DNA from: Myxococcales bacterium
GTDB taxonomy: Bacteria; Myxococcota_A; Polyangia; GCA-2747355
DNA: 64,000 nt
Direction of reading: 5' to 3'
Assembly: GCA_020431405.1 (NCBI GenBank)
Contig: JAGQIK010000253.1
Location: forward strand, 1 to 64,000
A program made the position numbers and the translations under genes. The notes under the pieces are model-generated. The model was given only the letters and a program-made list of their open reading frames with translations. It was not told where the DNA came from and did not search any database. Every line of letters begins with the position of its first letter. The stretch's first letter is position 1. Positions 25,116 through 34,665 of the stretch are shown piece after piece.

Positions 25116-27659
25116 CTAGTGGGCGCGCACGCGGGCCCAGATGAAGCCGCTGTCGAGCCAGCGCTGTACGCGTGTGACGGCCACCTTGGAGCCAGCCGGC
25201 AAACCGCCGACTACCCGTCCCATGATGCCCACCACCGAAGGCGGCGCCGAGCGCACGTTGCAGCGGCCAATGCTCGCCAGCGTGCGCCCAGCCAGCTTCG
25301 CCGGCTCGGTGCCGGCGGCGATCTTGAAGTAGCGCGTGCGCCAGCGACCACCCGAGTACTCGCCGAGGTAGACCCAGCCTTGGCGCTCGCCGTAGGGCTT
25401 GCTCGGCGAGGCCGGCATCGCGGGCTTGCTCGGCGGCCGAGCGCTGGCGAGCGCCAGCCGCGCGCTGAAGCGCAGCGCCAACGTCACGCTCGCGCGTGCG
25501 CCGAAGCGCGGCGGCTCGAAGCGCCAGCGTCGCGAGAGGCGCACCACGCAGGGGCCGACCTTGCGCCCTCGAAGCTCGCTGGACAGCACGCGCGCGCGTT
25601 GCACGCGGCCGCGCGCCGAGATGTCGAAGCCCAGCTCGAGCGCACCGGCCAGCGTGCGATCGCGCAGCAGCTGCTGCTGGTAGCAAAACGTGATCTGCGC
25701 GAGCCGGCGCGACAGCGGCCGCGAGACGACCTGCTTGGCGAGCGGGCCTTTGACGTCGAGGCGCGTGATCTTGGCGACGGCCGCGCGCGCCCAGTCGCCC
25801 CACGCCGACAGCGCCAAGTGCCGCTTGGCGGCGTCGCAGCTCGGCGCGTGTCCCAGCGTGCAGGCGCTCTGGTAGAGCTGCGAAGCGCGCGCGCCATCGC
25901 GCGTCACGCCGTCGCCGCGCTCGTGCATCGCGGCCAGCACGTAGCAGGCTTCGGCGACGCGCTGCTCGCATGCGCGTCGCTGCAGCGACGCGGCGCGCGC
26001 GAGGTCCTGGCGCGGGCCCGCGCTCGCGTGTAGCCGCCCGAGGTCGTGACAGGCGCGCGCGATCTTCGCCTCGCAGGCAGATGCGAGCAGCGTGCGCGCG
26101 CGATCGATGTCGGCCGCCACGCCGCTGCCATCGAGATACATGCGCCCCGCACGCGCACAGGCCGCGGCGTGCTTGGCGCTACAGGCGCGGCGAAAGAGCA
26201 GCGCCGCCTGCGCCAAGTCTCGCGTCACGGCGCCGCCACCGGCTGTCGTGCGGCGCGCCAGCTCGAAGCAGGCGCCCGCCGTCGTTGTCGTCGTCGCCGC
26301 CGCGCCCTCGCTCGTCGTCGCGCGGCACAGCCGCTCGAGCAGCTTGGCGTCGCGCGGCGCGGTTTTATCCAGCGCGACGCTGGCGAGCATGCGCAGCCAG
26401 CTGCTGCAGCTGCCCTGGTGCGCGCGCGCGCACTGCAGCCGGCAGTCGTCGCGGTCGTCCGCGTGGCAGGGGCGACCGCTGCGTGGCCACAGCGCGTAGG
26501 TCGCCACGCCCGCGCCGCCGAGCAGCAGCAGCACGATCAGCGAGGCCACGATCTTGCCGCGCCGCCGCGGCCGCGGCGACGGTGCGCGCGCCGCGCTGTC
26601 TTCTCCCGCGCGCTCGGCATCGGCGCGTGCTCTCGTCTGCCGGATCGTGGGCGGCACCGACTGGCGCACCTGCGCGTCGGGCGCCGCCTCGCGCGGCAGC
26701 TTCGCCGTCGCCACGCCCGCGGCGCCAGCGACATCACCGCTGCTGCGCCCCGCCTCGGGCGCGACCGCTTCGCCGCGCGCCAGCGCCTCGAGCGCCTCTG
26801 CCAGCTCGCGCGCCGACTGCATGCGCGCCGCCGGGTGTTTGGCCATCGCGCGCGCCAGCACCGCGTCGAGCTGCGCAGCGCCATCTCGTCGGCCGCCGAG
26901 CAGTTGTTCGCCGTGCGCTTCGAGCGGTGGCACGTCGTCGTGTAGCACGGCGTAGAGCAGCTTGGTCATGCTGTTGTGATGCGCGAACGGCGCGCGACCG
27001 CCGAGCATGCGGTAGGTCAGCGCGCCCAGGCCGTAGACGTCGGTCCAGGGCCCGACCTCGCCGAGGTCGTCGACGCACTGCTCGGGGGCCATGTAGTGCG
27101 GCGAGCCGACCACCGAGCCCTGCGCCACCGAGATCGACGACAGCGTCGCCGCGCGCGAGACGCCGAAGTCGAGCACCTTGACGAAGTCAGCGCCGCGGCC
27201 AGCGCACAGAAACACGTTGGCCGGCTTCAGGTCGCGGTGCACCACGCCGCGCGCGTGCACCGCGTCGAGCGCTGCGGCGATCTGGCGCACCATCGCTGCC
27301 ACGCGCGCGAGCGGCAAGCACTGCTCGCGCCCGAGCAGCTGTTCGAGGTCTTCGCCTTCGAGCAGCTCCATCACCATGTAGGGCACCCCTTCGCCGACGT
27401 TGAAGTCGATCACGTCGACGATGTGGGCGTGGCCCACGGCGCTGGCGATGCGCGCTTCGCGCTCAAGCTGCGCCACGGCGTCGGCGTTGGCGCCGACGTG
27501 CGAGGCGAGCACCTTGAGTGCCACGCGCTTGTCGAGCCGAACGTTGGTGGCCTGGTAGACCGTGCCCATGCCGCCGCGTCCGAGCAGCTGCTCGACGCGA
27601 TAGGTCCCTGACAACACGCGCCCGACGAGGGGCTGCGGACCGTCGTTGTGCTCCGCCAC
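25116..27659 (-). CDS. Membrane Ser/Thr kinase fused to Sel1 repeats, an AgmX-like module and an SH3-like tail
   Basis: An 847-residue protein from GTG 27659. The Hanks-type kinase domain spans 17-290: glycine loop GRGGMG, Lys49, catalytic HRDLKPAN (141-148), DFG (164-166) and APEQ (191-194). A Pro/Arg linker leads to one membrane helix at about 369-391. The outside part has Sel1-like repeats (about 480-615, with paired Cys such as ACHDLGRLH and ACYVLAAMHE), then an AgmX/PglI-like module (about 650-720: CYQQQLLRD, LGFDISARGRVQ, CVVRLSRRWRFEPP), then a small beta-rich SH3-like region (about 760-847). It is probably a sensor kinase that detects envelope state. It may signal to the FHA-sigma54 activator nearby. 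Confidence 0.88.
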   Translation of the reverse strand: MAEHNDGPQPLVGRVLSGTYRVEQLLGRGGMGTVYQATNVRLDKRVALKVLASHVGANADAVAQLEREARIASAVGHAHIVDVIDFNVGEGVPYMVMELLEGEDLEQLLGREQCLPLARVAAMVRQIAAALDAVHARGVVHRDLKPANVFLCAGRGADFVKVLDFGVSRAATLSSISVAQGSVVGSPHYMAPEQCVDDLGEVGPWTDVYGLGALTYRMLGGRAPFAHHNSMTKLLYAVLHDDVPPLEAHGEQLLGGRRDGAAQLDAVLARAMAKHPAARMQSARELAEALEALARGEAVAPEAGRSSGDVAGAAGVATAKLPREAAPDAQVRQSVPPTIRQTRARADAERAGEDSAARAPSPRPRRRGKIVASLIVLLLLGGAGVATYALWPRSGRPCHADDRDDCRLQCARAHQGSCSSWLRMLASVALDKTAPRDAKLLERLCRATTSEGAAATTTTTAGACFELARRTTAGGGAVTRDLAQAALLFRRACSAKHAAACARAGRMYLDGSGVAADIDRARTLLASACEAKIARACHDLGRLHASAGPRQDLARAASLQRRACEQRVAEACYVLAAMHERGDGVTRDGARASQLYQSACTLGHAPSCDAAKRHLALSAWGDWARAAVAKITRLDVKGPLAKQVVSRPLSRRLAQITFCYQQQLLRDRTLAGALELGFDISARGRVQRARVLSSELRGRKVGPCVVRLSRRWRFEPPRFGARASVTLALRFSARLALASARPPSKPAMPASPSKPYGERQGWVYLGEYSGGRWRTRYFKIAAGTEPAKLAGRTLASIGRCNVRSAPPSVVGIMGRVVGGLPAGSKVAVTRVQRWLDSGFIWARVRAH

Positions 27660-27824
27660 CGACGGTCATCCTAGCAGCGAGGCGGGTATGACACGAATGG
27701 CACGGTCGGCACGCGATCGCCTCGCCCGCAACCGGGTCGCTACGGGATATCGCGCAGATACGTTCGGCCTGCCGGCTGCACAGCGGCGGGTGACCCTCAC
27801 GTACAGGGGAGCAAGGAGACAGAC

Positions 27825-28391
<567 letters not shown>

Positions 28392-28423
28392 CGCCCGCAG
28401 CCGTGGCGAGCACTAGCCGGCCG

Positions 28424-28990
28424 CTACTCGCTGCTGCGCCTTCGCCGTCGCCGCGGAAAGCGCATGCGATGTCGCCGCGCGCGACGAAACTGCCACGGCG
28501 AGACGGGGCGCGCCTCGCTCCACACGCCACGCTTCTTGGCGCGCGCCTCGCGCTGCAGTGCCGCGAGCGCCTTGTCCGCCGGGGCGTAGCGCCGATACCA
28601 CCAGGCCAGCCCCGCCGCGACGAGCGCGTGGTTGACGGGCTGCTTGTCGCCGTCGACACGCACCACGGCGACGGCACGGCCGTAGCGGTCGACGGCGCGC
28701 ACCTCGAGCTCCACGGTCTTGTCGTCGATGCGCTCGCGCAGGAACTTGGTCGCCTCGTTGCCGAAGCGCTGCGAGCGCTCGGGCGCGTCGATGCCGAAGA
28801 GCCGCACGCGCAGCCGCTTGCCATCGCGCTCGACAGCAAACGAGTCGCCGTCGCTGACGCGCAGAACGGAAGCCTTGAAGTGCTCGCCAGCCCGCGGCGC
28901 CGGGGCGTCGGCCAGCTCGCGCTTGCAGCCCGCGCCGAGCGCCATCGCGCCCAACGTCGCCACGACCACAATGCGCGCTGTCGGCCTCAC
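28424..28990 (-). CDS. Staphylococcal-nuclease-like (SNase) lipoprotein
   Basis: A 188-residue protein with lipobox GAGC near residue 22. The SNase fold is clear: VLRVSDGDSFAV, then VRLFGIDAPERSQRFGNEAT (first catalytic Arg in RLFGIDAPE with the metal Asp), Glu in TVELEVRAVDRYGRAVAVV (second Arg nearby) and NHALVAAGLAWWYRRY. Known members are calcium-dependent nucleases that cut DNA and RNA. The lipid anchor would place it on the outside of the cell or facing the periplasm. The Arg-rich C-terminus may hold nucleic acid. It converges with the poly-Asn lipoprotein gene. Confidence 0.9.
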   Translation of the reverse strand: MRPTARIVVVATLGAMALGAGCKRELADAPAPRAGEHFKASVLRVSDGDSFAVERDGKRLRVRLFGIDAPERSQRFGNEATKFLRERIDDKTVELEVRAVDRYGRAVAVVRVDGDKQPVNHALVAAGLAWWYRRYAPADKALAALQREARAKKRGVWSEARPVSPWQFRRARRHRMRFPRRRRRRSSE

Positions 28991-29008
28991 CGTTGAAGCC
29001 TAAGCGAG

Positions 29009-29656
29009 CTACTCGTCGAGCTCCACTATCACGCGCACGGCGCGCCCCGAGCGACGTTCCACGCCGCGATAGACGACCGCGTGCCCTTCGCGTCGCGGTG
29101 CTCCCGTCAGCGCGACCATACGCCGCAGGTTGTCGAAGGCCTTGGCCTCCTTGTCCATTGCGGCGTTGTCCAGCATGGCCGCCTCGTCGAGCATGGCTTC
29201 GTGCTCGATGTCGGCTTCGCTGATGCGCGCCTCGCCGTGCTCGTCTTCGATGACGCGGCCGACGATGGTGTCGTGCGCGTCGCCCGCCGCGTCGGCGTGG
29301 GTGACGCGCGGATGCTCGATGGTCGCGCGCGGCTCCATCGGGATGCGCTCGTGGCGCCGCGTGTCGGAGACGCTGTGCTCGCGCCGCGCCTGGCGCTTGG
29401 CGTCGCGCATGGTGCGCCGCCGCCGCCGCACGATCGCCGCGGCGCGCGCGCGCCCGCGCACGCGATAGCGCGGCTCGGAGATGGTGTCGCCCTGACCGGT
29501 GACGATCAGCTCGACCTCCGTGTCGTCGATGAGGTCACGCGCGAGATAGCTCGGTCGACCTGCTACGGCGGCGCGTCGCTCGACGAGCATGTAGCGCCCG
29601 TCGAGGATCACGCCAACTTCGGGTCCCTCGATCACGTTCGTCGCGGAGGTGGCCAC
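29009..29656 (-). CDS. Kinase-like remnant or pseudokinase of unknown role
   Basis: A 215-residue protein. Residues 15-50 resemble the first strands of a Ser/Thr kinase: GVILDGRYMLVERRA corresponds to the usual xxLxxRYxLxxxLGxG, and SYLARDLIDDTEVELIV to the VAIK strand. The glycine loop is lost (AAVAGRP) and no Lys, HRD or DFG follows. The rest is an Arg-rich then acidic segment with Ala/Asp/Met repeats (DEAAMLDNAAM) and a final YRGVERRSGRAVRVIVELDE. The end again looks like a kinase-like or OB-type beta sheet. It may be a truncated kinase with a new role as a scaffold, or decay. It has no signal or membrane segment. Confidence 0.5.
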   Translation of the reverse strand: MATSATNVIEGPEVGVILDGRYMLVERRAAVAGRPSYLARDLIDDTEVELIVTGQGDTISEPRYRVRGRARAAAIVRRRRRTMRDAKRQARREHSVSDTRRHERIPMEPRATIEHPRVTHADAAGDAHDTIVGRVIEDEHGEARISEADIEHEAMLDEAAMLDNAAMDKEAKAFDNLRRMVALTGAPRREGHAVVYRGVERRSGRAVRVIVELDE

Positions 29657-29901
29657 AGCTTCTTCCTGGTAAAAGGGCGACTAGAGGTCCAAGCAAGAGG
29701 CGGACCACGAACGTCCATAGAAAACACAGGGGAATTCGCCGCGGATCCGTGGACAGCTCACGACGCAGGCTACAACGCTGACCAGTCTGGAGACCCGACA
29801 CCCCGCAGCGCACGCCTCTCAGCAATCTGACGCCGCGGCGCGCCAAGCCGCCAGGATTACGTCCCGAGGCTCGTGGCTCGCGCTTTGCTAATGGCCGCCG
29901 C

Positions 29902-31284
29902 ATGCGCTCGCTTACCTTTGCTTCGCTCCTCGCGCTCGCCGTCGTGCCCTTCGCCGCCTGCGACTCGCGCGCCGTCTCCAACAACAACGACTCGGGCACC
30001 GCGCCCAGCGACGGCGCCCCCGTCGCCGACGCGCTCGTCGCGCCCGACAGCTCACCCGACGCGGCGCCGCCCGCGGCCTGCCGGCTGCTGCCGCGCGGAC
30101 CGGCGACCACCATCAGCGATCCCGCCGCGTCGGCGAGCACACCCTCCATCGCCCACCAGGGCTCACGCCTCGCCGTCACCTGGCTGCGCTCTGCGCCCAC
30201 GGGTCACCCGGTGGTGCGCATGCGCCTGCTCGATCGCGACGGCGCGCCGCAGAGCAGCGAGACCACCGTCGGCCCCGACTCGCACGCCTGGGCAGAGATC
30301 GCGGCGGCCTCGGGCAGCGGCGGCAGCGGCGGCTTCGGCATGTGCTTTCACACCGACCCGCAGTACCAGTCGCGCCTCGCCTTCCGCCTCATCAACAGCG
30401 GCGGTCAGGCGCAGCAATGGCGCGAGCTCTCACCCGACTACGGCACTTGCTACAGCTTGATCTCGCTGCCCGACGGCGGCTGGGCGCTCGGTGCGCGTCA
30501 CGTCGAGTCGGTGCAGAGCAAGGCAACGTACCGCGTCGACCTCTTGCGCCTCGATCACGACGGCGCCGTCATCGACAAGCCGCTCGCGCTCTCGACGCGC
30601 AGCCTCTCGCACGGCGCGTCGCTGACGTACCACCCGTCGGGCGCGATCTACGTCGCGTACACGGTTGGAGGCGACGAAGGCAACAGCGACTCGCGCGTGA
30701 TGGTCCAGCGCGTGAGCGCCAGCAGCGGCGCGCCCCTCGGCGAGCCGGTCGCAGCCACCAGCGGGATCCACGGCGTCGCCTCGGCGCCCGCCATCGTGGC
30801 CGTCGACAAGCAGCTCTTGCTGGCCTACGCCGAGGAGCGCGAAGCGCCCGCCGACGCGCGCGCCGACCGCACCGTCTACGTGGTGCGCCTCGACGAGCGC
30901 GGCGCGCCGGCCGGCAGCGCGCTGCCGCTCACCGGCGAGGGCGTGCGCGGCGGCTACGTCGCCCTCGCTGCCGCCGGCGGCGGGGCGCTGCTCAGCTTCA
31001 CCGAGGAGCGCGAGCTCGACGCGGATTCCGGCACAATCAACAGCCTCGAGGTCAAGGTCGCGCACCTCGACGCCAGCGGACAGCGCCGACAGGACGACAT
31101 CACCATCGCGCAGGAGACGGCGCAGTACCTCACCATCGGCCGCCCGCAGCTGAGCTACCTGCCCGGCGTCGACGCGCAGGACGCGCGCGTGGCCGTGGTC
31201 TGGCACCAACGCCCGGGCAAGGACATCAACGCGCAGCGCGCCGTGCACCTGCGCATGCTCGGCTGTGACGCGACCACGAAGTAG
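29902..31284 (+). CDS. Large surface lipoprotein with propeller-like repeats
   Basis: A 460-residue protein. The lipobox is FAAC near residue 20, followed by a linker (NNNDSG, then Ala/Pro/Asp-rich) typical of lipoproteins in this window. The main domain has repeated blades with conserved tails such as LAVTWLRSAPTG, AIYVAYTVGGDE, QLLLAYAEERE, GALLSFTEEREL and VAVVWHQRPG. These are spaced about 50 residues apart, as in beta-propellers. No catalytic motif is visible. The preceding 245 bases separate it from the kinase-like gene, which is divergent. Confidence 0.65.
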   Translation: MRSLTFASLLALAVVPFAACDSRAVSNNNDSGTAPSDGAPVADALVAPDSSPDAAPPAACRLLPRGPATTISDPAASASTPSIAHQGSRLAVTWLRSAPTGHPVVRMRLLDRDGAPQSSETTVGPDSHAWAEIAAASGSGGSGGFGMCFHTDPQYQSRLAFRLINSGGQAQQWRELSPDYGTCYSLISLPDGGWALGARHVESVQSKATYRVDLLRLDHDGAVIDKPLALSTRSLSHGASLTYHPSGAIYVAYTVGGDEGNSDSRVMVQRVSASSGAPLGEPVAATSGIHGVASAPAIVAVDKQLLLAYAEEREAPADARADRTVYVVRLDERGAPAGSALPLTGEGVRGGYVALAAAGGGALLSFTEERELDADSGTINSLEVKVAHLDASGQRRQDDITIAQETAQYLTIGRPQLSYLPGVDAQDARVAVVWHQRPGKDINAQRAVHLRMLGCDATTK

Positions 31285-31301
31285 CGCCGCTGCCGGCGCA
31301 G

Positions 31302-31619
31302 CTAGCGCAGCTCGCGCACCGAGACCACCGCGTCGATGGCCAGCGGACCGTAGAGGTGCGGGAAGTGATCGCCATCGGCAGGCTCGAAGCGCACCTCGTG
31401 TGTCACGCGCGCGGCGTCGATCTCGAGCAGCAAAAGGTCGCGCTCGCCGGCAAACCACGTCTCGAGCACGCCACGCCACTGCCGCTCGATGGACAGATGG
31501 ATGAAGCCCTGCGACTCGAGCGACGCGACGCGATAGGCGCCGGCGCCCTCGTCGAGGGCGCGTTGCCAGTCGCTGCGGCGTGCGATGTGAAAGAGGCGCT
31601 GTTGCTCGGCGGTGTTCAT
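31302..31619 (-). CDS. DUF952 family protein
   Basis: A 105-residue protein matching the small DUF952 family in length and motif order: LFHIARRSDWQRA near the start, then AYRVASLESQGFIHLS (the family block Y-x-x-x-S-x-x-x-x-GFIH-S), and a terminal block ending HLYGPLAIDAVVSV. The structure known for this family resembles ADP-ribosyltransferase-like folds, but its function is unproved. It is cytosolic and convergent with the lipoprotein gene. Confidence 0.85.
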   Translation of the reverse strand: MNTAEQQRLFHIARRSDWQRALDEGAGAYRVASLESQGFIHLSIERQWRGVLETWFAGERDLLLLEIDAARVTHEVRFEPADGDHFPHLYGPLAIDAVVSVRELR

Positions 31620-31695
31620 CGCCTCGGAGCATAGCGCGAGCGGTGAGCGCCACGGCGACGCGCGATCGATCGGTCGACCTACGACCGCGCAGGCG

Positions 31696-32133
31696 TTACT
31701 TGGCGCGCGGCATGTTGTGGAAGCAGTTGTCGGTGGTCATCAAGGCGTGAAGTCGTGTCGCGCTCGCCTCGAAGAAGATCGGATCCCAGCGCACCTTGCC
31801 CGACACATCCCGCCACTTGTGATGGCCAGACCAGCGCCCTTCGTAGCTCGGCTTGAGGTTCTTGAAGATCTGCTCGCCGCTTCGATAGCCGAAGCGGCGC
31901 GCCGCACCGACATTCTTGATGACGCCGTTGGCGAGCTTGCCGTTGACGGTGACTTGCACCGTCATGCCGGCCGAGTCCGCGCAGGTCACGCGCCACAGCC
32001 CCGCGATAGGTCCGGGCGGCCGCTCCCATGGGTACTTCTTGTCGCCGGACGGAGCTGCGTCGGCCGTAGCACCGAGGAGCAAACTGACGATCGCAAATGT
32101 GCCGACGCCCGCTCGCAACCGATGCTGGCTCAT
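31696..32133 (-). CDS. Small secreted protein of unknown function
   Basis: A 145-residue protein from ATG 32133, chosen because it begins a signal peptide (about 25 residues ending TADAAP) and follows a GAGGG-containing site; the frame is open for 14 more residues. The mature part has three Cys and a region GLWRVTCADSAGMTVQVTVNG that resembles the calycin/lipocalin-like start of the secreted protein at 7079-7552. No known domain. Confidence 0.6.
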   Translation of the reverse strand: MSQHRLRAGVGTFAIVSLLLGATADAAPSGDKKYPWERPPGPIAGLWRVTCADSAGMTVQVTVNGKLANGVIKNVGAARRFGYRSGEQIFKNLKPSYEGRWSGHHKWRDVSGKVRWDPIFFEASATRLHALMTTDNCFHNMPRAK

Positions 32134-32241
32134 GGCGCCCTCGCTGTTGGTCGCCCCGCGCTTGCCGCGAAGCAATGGTGTTCGCGCATCTGCTACAGCG
32201 GCACGATGCGCACACCAGCGAGCTGGGCGCCATGACAGCCG

Positions 32242-32877
32242 TCAGCGGCCGCGCGTGATGAAGCGCGCGAGCTTTGCGCGCTGGTCGGGGTCGAGCGCGT
32301 CGTGGACCTGCGCCATCGCGCCGACGAAGGCCTTGCGCACCGACTCGAGCGCCACGTCGTGGCGGGCGAAGAGCTCGCCCATGCGCTCGGCGTCGAAGTC
32401 GGCGTCGCGCAGCGCGTCGGCGATGTCGCTGCGCGTCTTGGACAGCTCCGGCTTCTGCTCCTGCACGGCGTCGTGCATCTCGCGGGCCGCGCGCTCGAGC
32501 GCATCGCGCTGCTCGGGCGTGGCGCCCAGCCGCGACGCGACGAAGGCTGCGCCGCGCTGCCAGCCGCGCCGGCTGCGTGGCCACGGACCCTCGGGGCCGA
32601 AGCCATGCTGTGCGCTGTCGTGATCGTGGTCGAACGATTCGCCGCGGTAAGGGTGACCGTGGCTGTGGTCGTGGTAGTCGTGCTGGTGGCAGTCGTGCTG
32701 GTGGCAATCGTGGTCGTGGTGATGATGGCGATGACGCCAGCCGTGCCATCCGCCGCCGCCGCCGCATCCGCCGCTGCCGCCGCCGCGACGACACCAGACG
32801 AGCCTTCGGATCAGCTTGAAGGCCACGAGCCCGACGAAGAGAAGAACTAGCCCCGAGATGAATCCGCAGCTCGCCAT
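32242..32877 (-). CDS. His-rich Spy/CpxP-like envelope protein
   Basis: A 211-residue protein from ATG 32877 (GGGAGG in front). An N-terminal membrane helix is at about 5-25. A Gly/Trp region and then a dense run of His/Asp/Cys (about 50-80: HRHHHHDHDCHQHDCHQHDY) follow. The C-terminal 100 residues are helical with the LTXXQ-type pattern of Spy/CpxP proteins: GATPEQRDALE and LDPDQRAKLARFI. Related ZraP/CnrR-like proteins bind Zn, Ni or Cu in the periplasm and buffer metal or chaperone proteins. The His run is unusually long, which suggests strong divalent-metal binding. It is divergent from the betaine operon. Confidence 0.8.
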   Translation of the reverse strand: MASCGFISGLVLLFVGLVAFKLIRRLVWCRRGGGSGGCGGGGGWHGWRHRHHHHDHDCHQHDCHQHDYHDHSHGHPYRGESFDHDHDSAQHGFGPEGPWPRSRRGWQRGAAFVASRLGATPEQRDALERAAREMHDAVQEQKPELSKTRSDIADALRDADFDAERMGELFARHDVALESVRKAFVGAMAQVHDALDPDQRAKLARFITRGR

Positions 32878-32976
32878 ATGGCCTCCCTGGTCGTGTTTTT
32901 CCGCGTCGATAAACTGCAACCAGTTTGGTAACAGTCTGTTAACCGGGTGCTGTGGCCATGTGAAGTAAGGTTAAGC

Positions 32977-34665
32977 GTGTCCTACGACTTCATCATCGTC
33001 GGCGGTGGATCAGCCGGCTGCGTGCTCGCAAACCGCCTCAGCGCCGCGCGCGATCGGCGCGTGCTGGTGCTCGAAGCGGGCCCACCCGACCACGGCTGGG
33101 ATTTCCGCATCCACATGCCCGCCGCGCTGACCTATCCGCTCGCCAGCAAGACCTACAACTGGTGGTACGAGAGCGAGCCCGAGCCGCACATGCATGGCCG
33201 CCGCATCTACCAGCCGCGCGGCCGCGTGCTCGGCGGCTCGAGCTGCATCAACGGGATGATCTACATCCGCGGCAACGCGCTCGACTACCAGAAGTGGGCC
33301 GCCGTGCCGGGGCTCGAGCGCTGGAGCTACGCGCACTGTCTGCCGTACTTCAAGCGCGTCGAGCACCACCTCGGCGCGCGCGACGACTACCGCGGCCGCG
33401 AGGGGCCGCTCTATCTGACGCCGCCAGCCTGCGACAACCCGCTCTTCGACGCCTTCTTCGCCGCCGTGCAGCAGGCCGGCTACGCGCTCACCGACGACGT
33501 CAACGGCTACCGCCAGGAGGGCTTCGGCCGCTTCGATCGCACGACCTATCGCGGCCGCCGCCACAACGCCGCGCGCGCCTACGTGCACCCCGTGCGCAAG
33601 CAACGCGACAACCTCGAGGTGTGCACCAACAGGCTGGTCACGCGGCTGCTGTTCGACGGCCAGCGCGCCGTCGGCGTCGAGCACTGCCGGCCCGGCCGCG
33701 GCGACGGTGGCGGCAACAAGCCGGTCGAGCGTGCGCTTGCTGGCGAGGTCATCATCTGCGGCGGCGCGATCAACTCGCCGCAGCTGCTGCAGCTAGCGGG
33801 CATCGGCGATCCCGAGCTGCACTCGGCGCACGGCATCGACGTCGTCGCCGCGCGCCGCGGCGTCGGCGAGAACCTGCAGGACCACCTCGAAGTCTACGTG
33901 CAGTACGCCTGCCGCGAGCCGGTGAGCCTCTATCCAGCGCTCAAGCTGCACCGCCAGCTCGTCATCGGCGCGCAGTGGCTCTTCAGCGGCCGCGGTATCG
34001 GCGCCAGCAACCAGTTCGAGGCGGGCGGGTTCATCCGCGGCAACGACCGTGTCACCTACCCGAACCTGCAGTATCACTTCCTGCCCATCGCCATCCGCTA
34101 CGATGGCTCGGTGGCGCAGCAAGGTCACGGCTATCAAGTGCACGTCGGACCGATGAACACCGACGTTCGCGGCCACGTGCGCATCGCCTCGGCGCGCCCC
34201 GACGACTACCCGCGCATCGTCTTCAACTACCTGTCCACCGAGCAGGAGCGGCGCGAGTGGGTCGAAGCGATCCGCTGCACGCGCCGCATCATGACGCAGC
34301 CAGCCTTCGATGCCCTTCGCGGTGAGGAGCTCGCACCCGGCGACGCGGTGACGACCGACGAGCAGATCCTCGATTTTGTCGCGCGCCAGGGCGAGAGCGC
34401 CTATCACCCGAGCTGCACCTGCAAGATGGGATACGATGACCTCGCCGTGGTCGACGCCGAGCTGCGCGTCCACGACATCGAAGGGCTGCGCGTCGTCGAC
34501 GCATCGGTGATGCCCTACATTACCAACGGCAACATCTACGCACCGGTGATGATGATCGCGGAGAAGGCAGCCGACGTGATACTGGGCAACACGCCGCTCG
34601 AGCCGCTGCAGCTGCCCTTCTATCGCCACGGCCAGGGCGAGGGCGCGGGCGAGGCGCGCTCGTGA
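32977..34665 (+). CDS. betA: Choline dehydrogenase (GMC oxidoreductase)
   Basis: A 562-residue FAD enzyme, about the usual BetA length. GTG 32977 is used, preceded by AAGG and placing the dinucleotide motif at the N-terminus (FIIVGGGSAGCVLANRL). Further GMC signatures are GRVLGGSSCINGMIYIRG, GAINSPQLLQLAGIGD, the catalytic region SAYHPSCTCKMG and the C-terminal ASVMPYITNGN. BetA oxidises choline to betaine aldehyde. It is followed by betB with a GTGA overlap, and the pair is the established route to glycine betaine, an osmoprotectant. No betI regulator is adjacent. Confidence 0.93.
   Translation: MSYDFIIVGGGSAGCVLANRLSAARDRRVLVLEAGPPDHGWDFRIHMPAALTYPLASKTYNWWYESEPEPHMHGRRIYQPRGRVLGGSSCINGMIYIRGNALDYQKWAAVPGLERWSYAHCLPYFKRVEHHLGARDDYRGREGPLYLTPPACDNPLFDAFFAAVQQAGYALTDDVNGYRQEGFGRFDRTTYRGRRHNAARAYVHPVRKQRDNLEVCTNRLVTRLLFDGQRAVGVEHCRPGRGDGGGNKPVERALAGEVIICGGAINSPQLLQLAGIGDPELHSAHGIDVVAARRGVGENLQDHLEVYVQYACREPVSLYPALKLHRQLVIGAQWLFSGRGIGASNQFEAGGFIRGNDRVTYPNLQYHFLPIAIRYDGSVAQQGHGYQVHVGPMNTDVRGHVRIASARPDDYPRIVFNYLSTEQERREWVEAIRCTRRIMTQPAFDALRGEELAPGDAVTTDEQILDFVARQGESAYHPSCTCKMGYDDLAVVDAELRVHDIEGLRVVDASVMPYITNGNIYAPVMMIAEKAADVILGNTPLEPLQLPFYRHGQGEGAGEARS

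Noticed and set aside
31696-32133. Homology between the two small secreted proteins at 7079 and 31696
   Set aside because: Only a GLW/GVW start and size are shared; too little to claim a family.
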